Origin: Hyphomicrobiales bacterium
Lineage (GTDB): Bacteria; Pseudomonadota; Alphaproteobacteria; Rhizobiales; Rhizobiaceae
Assembly (NCBI GenBank): GCA_900472295.1
Contig: UCIA01000002.1
Span: 372,001 to 436,000, forward strand
Reading direction: 5' to 3'
DNA length: 64,000 bases
A model generated the notes under the pieces. That model made no database searches. It was given only the letters and a program-made list of their open reading frames with translations, and was not told the origin of the DNA. The position numbers were made by a program, and so were the translations under genes. This document shows positions 1 to 8,972 of the stretch, piece after piece. Numbering within the stretch: the stretch's first letter is position 1; the number at the start of each line of letters is the position of its first letter.

Positions 1-175
1 CGAATTCGGCAATGGTCACATCGCCATCCGGATTGCCGAGTGCTGGAATGGCCGGATCGAAGGCGACTTCAGTGACGGTCGGCCCGGTGCTTGCCCAAGC
101 GGGCAAGGGAGCCAGAACTGCAAGGCTTGCCGCGCCCTTCAACAAAAGGCGCCGGTCGATCGGCTGCTTAAACAT
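1..175 (-). CDS. DsbA-family (thioredoxin-fold) exported protein, 3' part outside window
   Basis: Only the first 58 codons are present; the gene runs off the left edge. The start has the two arginines (DRRLLLKG) and hydrophobic stretch of an export signal, ending near PAWAS, possibly Tat-type. The mature part reaches ALGNPDGDVTIAEF, which is how DsbA/DSBA-like thioredoxin domains begin just before their CxxC active site. The active site lies outside the window, so a periplasmic disulfide oxidoreductase role is inferred from this leader and N-terminal block only. Confidence 0.75.
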   Translation of the reverse strand, partial: MFKQPIDRRLLLKGAASLAVLAPLPAWASTGPTVTEVAFDPAIPALGNPDGDVTIAEF

Positions 176-241
176 GTTCGTCCCCTGGTTGCGCGAACAG
201 ATCCCCACCCGTCTCTTACGATGCGCGCCGCGCGTTAAAGG

Positions 242-253
242 ATGCTTAAGCAT
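242..253. promoter_or_regulatory. 12-bp perfect palindrome between divergent genes
   Basis: ATGCTTAAGCAT lies between the divergent DsbA-like gene (start at 175) and the DUF4864 gene (start at 372). A perfect palindrome in a shared promoter region could be an operator. No cognate regulator is known and a 12-mer can occur by chance, so this is only a candidate. Confidence 0.25.
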
Positions 254-371
254 GATCTTGTGGCACTTGCCTCGTGAATATCGGTGTTTGCTGAAACCGT
301 GAGGCGCCGCCAAGCGTATGGTATGATGCGTCCTGGGACAGCTTGTGTTTGGGGGACAAGGGAGACAGGCC

Positions 372-800
372 ATGCGCCGTATCGCATTCGCAGTCGTTTC
401 ATTGCTGTTCGCGTCTTGTCTGCTCGTCTCGGCAGCCTTTGCCGGCGATGCCGAAGTCAAAGCCGGCCAGGCCGTCATCGATGGTCAGCTGAAGGCTCTC
501 ATCGCCAATGACGGCGCCAAGGCCTACAGTTTCGCCGCCCCAAACGTGAAGCAGATTTTCCCGACCGTCGACGCCTTCATGAACATGGTCACCAACGGCT
601 ACGCGCCGGTGCGCCAGCCGCAGAGCTATTCGTTCGGCAAGGTCGAGCAGACCGGGCCGGGCTCGATCATCCAGCAGGTGCTGATCGTCGGTCCCGACGG
701 CAAGGACTACGAAGCGGTCTACACGCTGCAGCAGCAGCCCGACGGAACCTTTCAGATCACCGGCTGCAGCCTGCGGGCATCAAATTCGCTCAGCACCTGA
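372..800 (+). CDS. Exported DUF4864 domain protein
   Basis: 142 residues. A classical Sec signal peptide covers about residues 1-23 and ends at AAFAG. The mature part resembles DUF4864 proteins: an N-terminal helix (IDGQLKALIANDGAKAYSFAAP), then alternating strands ending in GCSLR. The ATG at 372 is chosen over an upstream in-frame start because the signal peptide begins there. Function is unknown; location is probably periplasmic. It is convergent with tgt, with only 7 bases between the two stop codons. Confidence 0.75.
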   Translation: MRRIAFAVVSLLFASCLLVSAAFAGDAEVKAGQAVIDGQLKALIANDGAKAYSFAAPNVKQIFPTVDAFMNMVTNGYAPVRQPQSYSFGKVEQTGPGSIIQQVLIVGPDGKDYEAVYTLQQQPDGTFQITGCSLRASNSLST

Positions 801-807
801 AGACCGG

Positions 808-1938
808 TTAGATCACCGGAATATCGCCCCTCGCCCAGCCCTCTGAAATCTCGGCTGTGCGCGCCTCAAAAGCCTGCGCATCGATCGCGGCGCGGATATC
901 CTGCATCAGTTTCTGATAGTAGGACAAATTGTTCCACGTCAGCAGCATCGCCCCCAGCGCCTCTTGTGATCTCACGAGGTGATGCAGATAGGCGCGTGAA
1001 TAGTCACGCGCGGCCGGGCAGTCGCTCTCCTCGTCCAGCGGCCGCGGATCGTCGGCATGGCGGGCGTTCCTGAGATTGACCTTGCCGCGCCTGGTGTAGG
1101 CCAGGCCATGACGGCCGGCGCGGGTCGGCATCACGCAATCGAACATGTCGATGCCGCGCGCCACCGATTTCACGATGTCGTCCGGCGTGCCGACGCCCAT
1201 GAGGTAGCGCGGCTTGTTCCCTGGCAGTTCCGGACAGGTGATGTCGAGCATATCGAGCATCACCGCTTGCGGCTCGCCGACCGCGAGGCCGCCGACCGCA
1301 TAGCCCTTCAGCTCCATCGCACTCAGCGCCTGCGCCGAACGCATCCGCAGCGCCGGGTTGTCGCCGCCCTGCACGATGCCGAACATCGCCTTGCCCGGCT
1401 GGTCGCCGAACGCCGTCTTGCAGCGCTCGGCCCAGCGCAGCGACAGCTCCATTGCGCGCTCGATCTCCTTGAGATCGGCCGGCAGTGCCGTGCATTCGTC
1501 AAGCTGCATCTGGATATCGGAATCGAGCAGCCCCTGGATCTCGATCGAGCGCTCCGGCGACATCTCGTAGGCAGCGCCATCGATATGCGAGCGGAAGGTG
1601 ACGCCCTTCTCGGTCAGTTTCCTGAGCTTCGACAGCGACATCACCTGAAAGCCGCCACTGTCGGTCAGGATCGGCTGCGGCCAGCGGGCGAACTCATGCA
1701 GGCCGCCAAGCCGTGCCACGCGCTCGGCGCCGGGCCGCAGCATCAGATGATAGGTGTTGCCCAGGATGATGTCGGCGCCGACACCGCGCACCTGGTCCAT
1801 ATACATGGCCTTGACCGTGCCGCCGGTGCCGACCGGCATGAAAGCCGGCGTGCGGATTTCTCCGCGCGGCATGTCGATGACGCCGCGCCGCGCTTTGCCG
1901 TCGGTGGCGAGCACCTTGAAAGAGAACGTGTCAGCCAT
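808..1938 (-). CDS. tgt: Queuine/preQ1 tRNA-ribosyltransferase
   Basis: 376 residues. Exchanges guanine 34 of GUN-anticodon tRNAs for preQ1 in queuosine synthesis. It shows the base-binding block [11 protein letters not shown], the GGLAVGEP segment and the nucleophile region [14 protein letters not shown]. The start chosen is the ATG at 1938, which gives an 8-base ATGGCTGA overlap with the upstream small gene; an ATG at 1953 adds five residues. Oddity: the zinc site is mostly missing. Where the family has CxCxxC and a histidine, this protein reads [11 protein letters not shown] and TWNN, leaving one cysteine. Last gene of the cluster that includes queA. Confidence 0.96.
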   Translation of the reverse strand: MADTFSFKVLATDGKARRGVIDMPRGEIRTPAFMPVGTGGTVKAMYMDQVRGVGADIILGNTYHLMLRPGAERVARLGGLHEFARWPQPILTDSGGFQVMSLSKLRKLTEKGVTFRSHIDGAAYEMSPERSIEIQGLLDSDIQMQLDECTALPADLKEIERAMELSLRWAERCKTAFGDQPGKAMFGIVQGGDNPALRMRSAQALSAMELKGYAVGGLAVGEPQAVMLDMLDITCPELPGNKPRYLMGVGTPDDIVKSVARGIDMFDCVMPTRAGRHGLAYTRRGKVNLRNARHADDPRPLDEESDCPAARDYSRAYLHHLVRSQEALGAMLLTWNNLSYYQKLMQDIRAAIDAQAFEARTAEISEGWARGDIPVI

Positions 1939-2200
1939 TGAATTCCTTGTCATGCACAGGCGCGTCCGGCGCCTGCCGGTCGAGAGACTGGCGGTAGTGG
2001 ATGCAGCCGCGCATGAATCTGGGCCAGGGCGGCACGGCGATTGCCGGCTCGGTCTTTTCCGGCAGCAGATCCCACAGATCGGGGTGGTGCCAGCACAGCG
2101 CGTGTCCCGTCGTATCGCGGTGCGCGCGAATGCCGGCGCGCAATTTCTTCACCTCCGCGATCAGGCTTTCGCGGTCAAGGGCTTGCAGATCATCGTCCAT
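1931..2200 (-). CDS. Small conserved-looking hypothetical protein between queA and tgt
   Basis: 89 residues, overlapping queA by 11 bases and tgt by 8, which supports translational coupling and therefore a real gene. It starts with an acidic helical stretch ([23 protein letters not shown]) that could form a short coiled coil, followed by a segment rich in Trp, Pro and His ([23 protein letters not shown]). No signal peptide or membrane segment is visible. I do not recognise a family; its position suggests a link to tRNA modification, but that is inference. Confidence 0.75.
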   Translation of the reverse strand: MDDDLQALDRESLIAEVKKLRAGIRAHRDTTGHALCWHHPDLWDLLPEKTEPAIAVPPWPRFMRGCIHYRQSLDRQAPDAPVHDKEFNG

Positions 2201-3278
2201 CGCTCATCTCCGCTCGATAAAGCAGGCTTGCGTCTCCATACGAATAGAAGCGGTAATTGTTCCCGATGGCATGGGCGTAGGCCGCACGCATGGTGTCGAG
2301 GCCGCTGAAGGCCGAAACCAGCATGAACAGCGTCGAACGCGGCAGATGGAAATTGGTCATCAGCAGGTCGGCGGTCTTGAAGCGATAGCCGGGTGTGATG
2401 AAGATGTCGGTTGGGCCGGACCATGCTGCGAGAGAGCCATCCGGCCTTGCCGCGCTCTCCAGCAGCCGCAGCGAGGTCGTGCCGACGGCGACAAGGCGCC
2501 CGCCCCTCGCCTTGGCATTGTTCAGCGCGGCAGCGGTTGCTTCGCTGACCGAGCCTGTCTCGGCATGCATCTTGTGGTCGGCGGTGTCGTCGGCCTTGAC
2601 CGGCAGGAAGGTACCGGCGCCGACATGCAGGGTGACGAAGAGGCGTTCGATGCCTTTGGCGTCAAGTGCGGCAAACAGCTCCGGCGTAAAATGCAGGCCG
2701 GCGGTGGGGGCTGCGACAGCGCCCTCCTCTTTGGCGTAGATGGTCTGGTAGTCGGTCAGGTCGCGCGCGTCGTCGTCGCGCTTGGAGGCGATGTAGGGCG
2801 GCAGCGGGATGTGGCCGACGGCGTGCAGTGCCTCGTCGAGAAACGGCCCCGACAGATCGAAACCGAGCAGCACCTCGCCGGCTTCACCCTTCTCGATCAC
2901 CGTCGCGTCGAGCTGGCCGAGGAAGCAGGAATTGCCGTCATGGCCGAAATGGATGCGATCGCCTGCAGCGATACGCTTGCCCGGCCGCATGAAGGCCAGC
3001 CAGCGGTCCGGCGCCATGCGCATATGCAACGTCGCTTCGACCTGCGCCTGCGCTTCGCCGCGCCGCCTGATGCCTTTCAATTGCGCCGGAATGACCTTGG
3101 TGTCGTTGAAGACCAGCACGTCGCCTGCCCTGAGCAAGGACGGCAAGTCGCGCACCGTGCGGTCCGAAAGGTCTTCGCCCGGCCTGACCACCAGCATTTT
3201 GGCGCTGTCGCGCGGCTCGGCCGGGCGCAGCGCAATACGCTGTTCGGGCAGGTCGAAATCGAAGAGATCGACGCGCAT
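2190..3278 (-). CDS. queA: S-adenosylmethionine:tRNA ribosyltransferase-isomerase
   Basis: 362 residues, normal for the family. Uses SAM as ribosyl donor to convert preQ1-34 in tRNA to epoxyqueuosine. Recognised by the N-terminal [25 protein letters not shown] block, [14 protein letters not shown], the [11 protein letters not shown] segment, [11 protein letters not shown] and [12 protein letters not shown]. Its ATG shares one base with the stop of the upstream transporter gene (TGATG). Together with downstream tgt it covers two steps of queuosine synthesis. Confidence 0.97.
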   Translation of the reverse strand: MRVDLFDFDLPEQRIALRPAEPRDSAKMLVVRPGEDLSDRTVRDLPSLLRAGDVLVFNDTKVIPAQLKGIRRRGEAQAQVEATLHMRMAPDRWLAFMRPGKRIAAGDRIHFGHDGNSCFLGQLDATVIEKGEAGEVLLGFDLSGPFLDEALHAVGHIPLPPYIASKRDDDARDLTDYQTIYAKEEGAVAAPTAGLHFTPELFAALDAKGIERLFVTLHVGAGTFLPVKADDTADHKMHAETGSVSEATAAALNNAKARGGRLVAVGTTSLRLLESAARPDGSLAAWSGPTDIFITPGYRFKTADLLMTNFHLPRSTLFMLVSAFSGLDTMRAAYAHAIGNNYRFYSYGDASLLYRAEMSDGR

Positions 3279-3727
3279 CAGTAGAGCCGGACGAGCAGCG
3301 CTCCGGCCAAGAGCAGCACCGCACCGGCGATGCGGCCGAGCGAAATCTCGCGCACCGCCACGCCAAGGAAGCCGACGCGGTCGATCAGCATGCCGGCCAG
3401 CAGCTGGCCGGCAACCAGGAACGCCATCAGCGCGGCCGCACCGATGCGCGGTGTGAGAATGGTCGACAGCGTGACATAGAAGCCGCCGAGCATGCCGCCG
3501 GCGATGAACAGCCAGGGCGCCGGCGCCTTCCAGTCGAGCGAGATGTCGTTCAGCTTCACCACGGCAACAGAGATGATACCGAGCACGATGGCGCCAGACA
3601 GGAACGAGAACGCTGCCGCCGCAACCGGGAGCCCCAGGCCGCGCGCCAGCTGCGAGTTGATCGGTGCCTGAATGGCGATGAAGGCGCCGGACAGGATGCC
3701 GAGCAGCGACCAGACCACGCCCATCAT
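3278..3727 (-). CDS. DMT-superfamily membrane protein, YdcZ/DUF606 type
   Basis: 149 residues, very hydrophobic, with about five membrane segments (for example around residues 5-20, 34-55, 70-90, 98-115 and 128-147). The N-terminal [15 protein letters not shown] and the internal [13 protein letters not shown] match the YdcZ (DUF606) half-size drug/metabolite transporters. The substrate is unknown. Twelve bases separate it from the cyclophilin upstream and it overlaps queA by one base, so it is part of the same transcript. Confidence 0.85.
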   Translation of the reverse strand: MMGVVWSLLGILSGAFIAIQAPINSQLARGLGLPVAAAAFSFLSGAIVLGIISVAVVKLNDISLDWKAPAPWLFIAGGMLGGFYVTLSTILTPRIGAAALMAFLVAGQLLAGMLIDRVGFLGVAVREISLGRIAGAVLLLAGALLVRLY

Positions 3728-3738
3728 CGTTTCAGTCC

Positions 3739-4251
3739 TTACTTGACGTCGGCCGCGACCTTCAGCGACACGATCTTGTCGGGATCGACCACCGGCTCGC
3801 CGCGCTTGATCTTGTCGACATTGTCCATGCCTTCGATGACCTGGCCCCAGACCGTGTACTGGCGGTTAAGGAAAGCGGCATCGTCGAAGCAGATGAAGAA
3901 CTGCGAATTGGCCGAGTTCGGGTTCTGCGAACGCGCCATCGAGCAGGTGCCACGGCCATGGTTGGCGTTGGAGAATTCAGCCTTCAGGTCCGGCTTTTCC
4001 GAGCCGCCCATGCCGGCGCGGGCCGGAGCAAAGGTCGGCTTCGACGAATTACCGAACTTCACGTCGCCGGTCTGCGCCATGAAGCCTTCGATGACGCGGT
4101 GGAAAACGACGCCGTCATAGGCGCCTTCGCGGGCCAGTTCCTTGATGCGGGCGACGTGGCCGGGGGCCAAATCGGGGAACAGTTCGATGACGACCTTGCC
4201 CTTGGTCGTTTCCAGGATGAGCGCGTTTTCGCGGTCCTTGATCTCAGCCAT
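3739..4251 (-). CDS. ppiB: Cyclophilin-type peptidyl-prolyl cis-trans isomerase, cytoplasmic
   Basis: 170 residues without a signal peptide. Catalyses proline isomerisation during protein folding in the cytoplasm. Cyclophilin motifs are visible: VVFHRVIEGFMAQTGD (catalytic arginine in FHRV), CSMARSQNPNSANSQFFICF, and LNRQYTVWGQVIEGMD. A second, exported cyclophilin lies directly upstream; the two clearly come from a duplication followed by division of compartments. Confidence 0.95.
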   Translation of the reverse strand: MAEIKDRENALILETTKGKVVIELFPDLAPGHVARIKELAREGAYDGVVFHRVIEGFMAQTGDVKFGNSSKPTFAPARAGMGGSEKPDLKAEFSNANHGRGTCSMARSQNPNSANSQFFICFDDAAFLNRQYTVWGQVIEGMDNVDKIKRGEPVVDPDKIVSLKVAADVK

Positions 4252-4295
4252 GTCGTATATCCTTTATCTCAGAAAAACAGATTGATTTGATAGGG

Positions 4296-4883
4296 TTACT
4301 TGTCTGCGGCGATGCGCACTTTGATCATGCGGTCGGGGTCTGTGACGGTTCCGTTGTCGGCCTCGTCGCCCTTCTTGATCTTGTCCACCAGTTCCATTCC
4401 GCTCACGACATTGCCGACGATGGTGTACTGGCCATCGAGGTTCGGCGCCGGCGCAAACATGATGAAGAACTGCGAATTTGCGGAGTTCGGGTCCTGCGAA
4501 CGGGCCATGCCGAGCGTGCCGCGCTTGAAGTGCTCGCTCTGCGAGAATTCGGCCGGCAGATCAGGCAGGTCGGAGCCGCCGGTGCCGACGGCTTCGGGGC
4601 TGAACCCCTTCTTCATATTGCCGAACTTGACGTCGCCGGTCTGCGCCATGAAGCCGTTGATGACGCGGTGGAAGGCGACATCGTTGTAAGCGCCTTCGCG
4701 CACCAGCTTCTTGATCTGCGCGACATGCTTGGGGGCCAGGTCGGGCCGCAGTGCGATGGTGACGTCGCCGTTCTTCAAGGTGATAATCATGGTGTTGTCC
4801 GGTTCGGCGGCGAAGGCCGAAACGGATGCGGTCACGAGACCGGCAAGCACGACGAGGAACGAGGCGAGCTTTTTCAGCTGCAT
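4296..4883 (-). CDS. Cyclophilin-type peptidyl-prolyl cis-trans isomerase, exported
   Basis: 195 residues. A Sec signal peptide (MQLKKLASFLVVLAGLVTASVSAFA) precedes a cyclophilin domain with VAFHRVINGFMAQTGD and GMARSQDPNSANSQFFIMF, so it should act in the periplasm. The ATG at 4883 is chosen because it begins the signal peptide and has a GGAGA ribosome site. A longer reading frame (to 4955) is rejected: its extra 24 codons lie in the palindromic repeat just upstream. Follows coaD. Confidence 0.94.
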   Translation of the reverse strand: MQLKKLASFLVVLAGLVTASVSAFAAEPDNTMIITLKNGDVTIALRPDLAPKHVAQIKKLVREGAYNDVAFHRVINGFMAQTGDVKFGNMKKGFSPEAVGTGGSDLPDLPAEFSQSEHFKRGTLGMARSQDPNSANSQFFIMFAPAPNLDGQYTIVGNVVSGMELVDKIKKGDEADNGTVTDPDRMIKVRIAADK

Positions 4884-4910
4884 AAGAGATCTCCGAGAAT
4901 CTTTGTTAGG

Positions 4911-4959
4911 GTGCATGTCGTTATCCCAAAACCGGCATCCACTTTTGGGCGACATGCAC
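4911..4959. repeat. Short palindromic intergenic element (GCATGTCG family), copy 1
   Basis: Arms GTGCATGTCG (4911-4920) and CGACATGCAC (4950-4959) flank an interior containing ACCGGCATCCACTTTT. It sits exactly between coaD and the exported cyclophilin, and its right arm touches the coaD stop codon. The same arms occur at 35541-35586, and the interior resembles that of the element at 5489-5560. It can form a hairpin in the transcript. Confidence 0.8.
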
Positions 4960-5459
4960 TATTTCGCGAATTTGGCGGTGAGCGCGCCGGCAACGGCGGC
5001 CGGCACGAAGGGACGGATGTCGCCGCCCATCGAGGCTATCTGGCGCACAAGTGTGGCGGTAATGGTGCGTACCGATGGGCTTGCGGGCAGGAAAACCGTC
5101 TGCAGTTCCGGCGCCATGGTCTCGTTCATGCCGGCCATCTGCATCTCGTAGTCGAGATCGGTGCCGTCGCGCAGGCCGCGGATCATGATCGAGGCGCCAT
5201 ACTTGCGGGCGGCGTCGATGACCAGCCCGTCAAAGGCGACGACCATGATGCGGGCCCCGCCGCCGAACTCCGCCGCCTTTGTCACTGTTTCGATCAGCTG
5301 CACCCGTTCCTCGAAAGAAAACAACGGCTTCTTGCCGGGATGAATGCCGATGGCGGCATAAACGATGTCGGCGACCGCCAGCGAAGCCTTCAGCACATCG
5401 AGATGGCCATTGGTCAGCGGGTCGAACGAGCCGGCATAAAGGGCGATGCGATCGGTCAT
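4959..5459 (-). CDS. coaD: Pantetheine-phosphate adenylyltransferase
   Basis: 166 residues. Transfers AMP to 4'-phosphopantetheine in the penultimate step of coenzyme A synthesis. The nucleotidyltransferase signature is clear: [16 protein letters not shown] with the TxGH motif near residues 15-18, then [38 protein letters not shown] and the ISSS-loop equivalent [22 protein letters not shown]. It is the first gene of the leftward cluster that continues through the cyclophilins to queA and tgt. Confidence 0.97.
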   Translation of the reverse strand: MTDRIALYAGSFDPLTNGHLDVLKASLAVADIVYAAIGIHPGKKPLFSFEERVQLIETVTKAAEFGGGARIMVVAFDGLVIDAARKYGASIMIRGLRDGTDLDYEMQMAGMNETMAPELQTVFLPASPSVRTITATLVRQIASMGGDIRPFVPAAVAGALTAKFAK

Positions 5460-5488
5460 GGCAGGGATAGGGCTCTATCTCTCGGTTT

Positions 5489-5560
5489 GAGCATGATCTC
5501 TGGACAAAACGGCTCCCGTTTGCCCGAGAAACCCGGATTCCACTTTTCGGGATCATGCTC
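5489..5560. repeat. Palindromic intergenic element (GCATGATC family)
   Basis: Arms GAGCATGATC (5489-5498) and GATCATGCTC (5551-5560) are perfect inverted repeats enclosing about 52 bases with ACCCGGATTCCACTTTT. This is the form of a palindromic repeat common in rhizobial intergenic DNA. It lies just upstream of coaD and may affect its transcript, though the position can equally be passive. Confidence 0.8.
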
Positions 5561-5741
5561 TAGCGGGCAAGCGGACGGAAGGCAAATACGATTGGGAACA
5601 TCTGCGTGAACCTTTTCGCAGACATGAACGACAGATGAATGCCTTGATCACGAAGACTTCACGCAGCGTTCACTAGTTTGCACTTCAGAAGATGAAACCA
5701 AATCCCCATCTAACCGTTGTAAGGCGCAGGAGAACACGCAA

Positions 5742-5885
5742 ATGCTGATCTACATGCTCGCCACCGCAATGACCGTCGCCATGCTGATTGCAACCGTATT
5801 CGGGCTGCATCAGGAGGCTGAGCGCGTCCGTATCAAGGCAAAGCGCTTCGAAGGCTTCGGCGCTCGCTGGCCCCACCGTCACTAA
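5742..5885 (+). CDS. 47-residue membrane-anchored small protein
   Basis: A short reading frame with an AGGAGA ribosome site eight bases before the ATG. The first 22 residues (starting MLIYMLATAMTVAMLI) form one membrane helix; the rest is basic (ERVRIKAKRFEGFGARW) and probably cytoplasmic. It is followed by a GC-rich hairpin at 5912-5932. Good ribosome site, helix-plus-basic-tail layout and terminator together support a real gene. Function unknown. Confidence 0.65.
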   Translation: MLIYMLATAMTVAMLIATVFGLHQEAERVRIKAKRFEGFGARWPHRH

Positions 5886-5911
5886 CGATTTCACCGGCTA
5901 AATCTTGATCG

Positions 5912-5932
5912 CGCCGGCCCACCGGGCCGGCG
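5912..5932. terminator. Hairpin between small ORF and gyrA
   Basis: CGCCGGCCC (5912-5920) and GGGCCGGCG (5924-5932) form a perfect 9-bp stem with a three-base loop, followed on the plus strand by TTGTTGTG. It lies between two convergent genes, so it probably ends the small gene and perhaps gyrA from the other side. The T-run is weak. Confidence 0.65.
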
Positions 5933-5947
5933 TTGTTGTGTCAAAAC

Positions 5948-8749
5948 CTATTCGGCGCTGTCCGGTGCGCCATCTCCGGCGTCCGGGCTGGCCTCTGTAG
6001 CGCCCTCGCCGTTCTCTTCGTCGTCCGCCTGCGGCTCCGAAATCCGTTCGACCGAAACCACCTTCTCGCCTTCGGCGGTGTTGAAGATGGTGACGCCCTT
6101 GGTGGCGCGGCTGGCGAAGCGGATGCCGTTGACCGGCACCCGGATGACCGTGCCGCCGTCCGAAACCAGCATGATCTGGTCGTCATTGCCGACCGGGAAG
6201 GTCGCCACCAGCTGGCCGATCTCGGCGGTTTTCGACACGTCGGTGGCGCGAATGCCCTTGCCGCCGCGCCCGGTCAGGCGGAAATCGTAGGACGACGAGC
6301 GCTTGCCGTAGCCATATTCGGTCACCGTCAGCACATACTGCTCATGCGCTTTCAGGAACTCGTAACGCTCGTCGGAAAGCTCGGCTTCCTCGCCGACCTC
6401 TTCATTGGTGAGCGCGATCTCTTCCTCTTCGCCGGCCGCGATACCGGCAGCCAGCCGCCGTTCGGCCACTACCCTCTTGAGATAAGCGGCACGCTCGGCC
6501 GGAGGCGCATCGACATGCTCGATCACCGACATGGAGATGATGCGGTCGGTCTCGGCCATGGATATGCCGCGCACGCCGACGGAATTGCGGCTCTGGAAGA
6601 CGCGCACATCGCCAACGGAGAAGCGAATGCACTGGCCGGAATTGGCGGTCAGAAGCACGTCGTCATTGTCGGTGCAGGTCTCGACGCCGAGAATCTCGTC
6701 GCCTTCCTCCTCCAGCTTCATGGCGATCTTGCCGTTGCGGTTGACCTGGACGAAGTCGGACAGCTTGTTGCGGCGCACGGTGCCGCGCGTGGTGGCAAAC
6801 ATCACGTCGAGCTCGCCCCAGCTGGTCTCGTCCTCGGGCAGCGGCATGATGGTGGTGATGCGCTCACCCTGCTCCAGCGGCAGCATGTTAATCAGCGCCT
6901 TGCCGCGCGACTGCGGATTGCCGATCGGCAGCCGCCAGACCTTTTCCTTGTAGACGATGCCGCGCGAGGAGAAGAACAGCACCGGCGTATGCGTGTTGGC
7001 CACGAACAGGCGGGTGACGAAATCCTCTTCCTTGGTCGACATACCGGAGCGGCCTTTGCCGCCGCGGCGCTGCGCCCGGTAGAGCGACAGCGGCACGCGC
7101 TTGATGTAGCCGGAATGGCTGACGGTAACGACCATGTCCTCACGCTGGATCAGGTCCTCGTCTTCCATGTCGGCGCCGCCGTCGGTGAGCTCGGTGCGGC
7201 GTGGCGTGCCGAACTCGTCGCGCACGGCCGCTAGCTCGTCCTTGACAATCTGCTGGATGCGCGCGCGGGACGACAAAATGTCAAGATAATCAACGATTTC
7301 GGCGCCGATCGTGTTCAACTCGTCGGCAATCTCGTCACGACCGAGCGCGGTCAGGCGCTGCAGGCGCAGTTCGAGGATGGCACGTGCCTGTTCCTCGGAC
7401 AGATTGTAGGTGCCGTCCTCGTTGATGCGGTGGCGCGGATCGTCGATCAGAAGGATCAGCGATTCGACGTCGCCGGAGGGCCAGCGCCGCTCCATCAACT
7501 GCTCGCGCGCCGTCTGCGGATCGGGCGCGGTGCGGATCAGCTTGATCACTTCGTCGATGTTGGCGACGGCGATGGCGAGACCGACCAGGACGTGGGCGCG
7601 GTCGCGCGCCTTGCGCAGCAGGAACTTCGTGCGCCGGCTAATCACCTCTTCGCGGAAGCCGACAAAGGCCTTCAGCATGTCGGTCAGGTTCATCACTTCC
7701 GGCTTGCCGCCGTTCAGGGCCACCATATTGGCGCCAAAGGAGGTCTGCAGCGGCGTGAAGCGGTAAAGCTGGTTCAAAATGACGTCGGCGACGGCGTCGC
7801 GCTTCAGCTCGATGACGACGCGGTAGCCCTGACGGTCGCTCTCGTCTCGAATGTCGGAAATGCCTTCGATGCGCTTGTCGCGCACCAGTTCGGCCATCTT
7901 CTCGATCATCGACGACTTGTTCACCTGATAGGGAACCTCGGTGATGATGATCGATTCACGGTCGTTGCCGCGCTGCTCGACATTGACCTTGCCGCGCATG
8001 ACGATGGAGCCGCGGCCTGTCGCATAGGCACTGTAGATGCCAGAACGGCCAAGCACGATGCCGCCGGTCGGGAAATCCGGCCCCGGAATGATCTCCATCA
8101 GCGCCGGCAGGTCGATCGCCGGATTGTCGATGATGGCGATGGCGCCATTGCAGATCTCGGCCAGATTGTGCGGCGGAATGTTGGTGGCCATGCCGACGGC
8201 AATGCCGCCGGAGCCGTTGACCAGAAGATTGGGGAAGCGAGCCGGCAGCACCTTCGGTTCGGTGTCGGAGGCGTCATACGTCTCCTGGAAATCGACGGTG
8301 TCCTTGTCGATGTCCTCCAAAAGCTCATGTGCGACCTTGGTCAGGCGCGATTCGGTGTAGCGCATCGCCGCCGGCGGATCGCCGTCGATGGAGCCGAAAT
8401 TGCCCTGCCCGTCGATCAGCGGCACGCGCAGCGACCAGTCCTGCGCCATGCGCACCAAGGCGTCATAGATCGAGGCGTCGCCATGCGGGTGGTATTTACC
8501 CATCACGTCGGCGACCGGGCGGGCCGACTTCACATATTTGCGGTTCCAGTGGTAGCCGCTCTCATGCGCCGCATAGAGAATGCGCCGATGCACCGGCTTC
8601 AGCCCGTCGCGCACGTCGGGCAGCGCACGGCTGACGATCACGCTCATGGCATAGGAGAGATAGGAGCTCTGCATCTCCTCGATGATGGAGATCGGCTCGA
8701 TGCCGGTGGGGCCGCCGTCGGCGCCGCGCGGGGGTTTTTGGTCGGTCAA
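5948..8749 (-). CDS. gyrA: DNA gyrase subunit A
   Basis: 933 residues. The breakage-reunion subunit of gyrase, which introduces negative supercoils with GyrB. The N-terminal half holds the winged-helix and catalytic tyrosine region ([15 protein letters not shown]); the C-terminal half holds beta-pinwheel repeats including the GyrA box [10 protein letters not shown]. The quinolone region reads [12 protein letters not shown]: alanine replaces E. coli Ser83 while Asp87 is kept. The C-terminal tail is acidic ([16 protein letters not shown] type). An acidic insertion ([19 protein letters not shown]) interrupts the pinwheel, as in many alphaproteobacteria. Confidence 0.98.
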   Translation of the reverse strand: MTDQKPPRGADGGPTGIEPISIIEEMQSSYLSYAMSVIVSRALPDVRDGLKPVHRRILYAAHESGYHWNRKYVKSARPVADVMGKYHPHGDASIYDALVRMAQDWSLRVPLIDGQGNFGSIDGDPPAAMRYTESRLTKVAHELLEDIDKDTVDFQETYDASDTEPKVLPARFPNLLVNGSGGIAVGMATNIPPHNLAEICNGAIAIIDNPAIDLPALMEIIPGPDFPTGGIVLGRSGIYSAYATGRGSIVMRGKVNVEQRGNDRESIIITEVPYQVNKSSMIEKMAELVRDKRIEGISDIRDESDRQGYRVVIELKRDAVADVILNQLYRFTPLQTSFGANMVALNGGKPEVMNLTDMLKAFVGFREEVISRRTKFLLRKARDRAHVLVGLAIAVANIDEVIKLIRTAPDPQTAREQLMERRWPSGDVESLILLIDDPRHRINEDGTYNLSEEQARAILELRLQRLTALGRDEIADELNTIGAEIVDYLDILSSRARIQQIVKDELAAVRDEFGTPRRTELTDGGADMEDEDLIQREDMVVTVSHSGYIKRVPLSLYRAQRRGGKGRSGMSTKEEDFVTRLFVANTHTPVLFFSSRGIVYKEKVWRLPIGNPQSRGKALINMLPLEQGERITTIMPLPEDETSWGELDVMFATTRGTVRRNKLSDFVQVNRNGKIAMKLEEEGDEILGVETCTDNDDVLLTANSGQCIRFSVGDVRVFQSRNSVGVRGISMAETDRIISMSVIEHVDAPPAERAAYLKRVVAERRLAAGIAAGEEEEIALTNEEVGEEAELSDERYEFLKAHEQYVLTVTEYGYGKRSSSYDFRLTGRGGKGIRATDVSKTAEIGQLVATFPVGNDDQIMLVSDGGTVIRVPVNGIRFASRATKGVTIFNTAEGEKVVSVERISEPQADDEENGEGATEASPDAGDGAPDSAE

Positions 8750-8972
8750 ATTGGATCACAATCTAATCAGGAATCACTGACCGCTTATATAGGAAGCCCG
8801 GCCGAAACTCCAATATTCGTGGCACTTTTCCAACGACAATTTCAGCGGTAATTTCAAATGGATACCGATGATTGCGACGATTTGGCCATAACCCTTTTCA
8901 CCGCCATCAGAGCAAAAGCCTGCGATCGACCGTTTTCCCACCAAGAGCGTCATCCGGACGCAGGCCGACGCG

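Noticed and set aside
1057..1941. Long plus-strand open frame opposite tgt
   Set aside because: It is an antisense shadow of tgt produced by high G+C; arginine/alanine-rich with no ribosome site or family resemblance.
5685..5894. Minus-strand frame across the 47-residue gene
   Set aside because: The plus-strand frame has the ribosome site, membrane helix and terminator; the minus frame has none of these.
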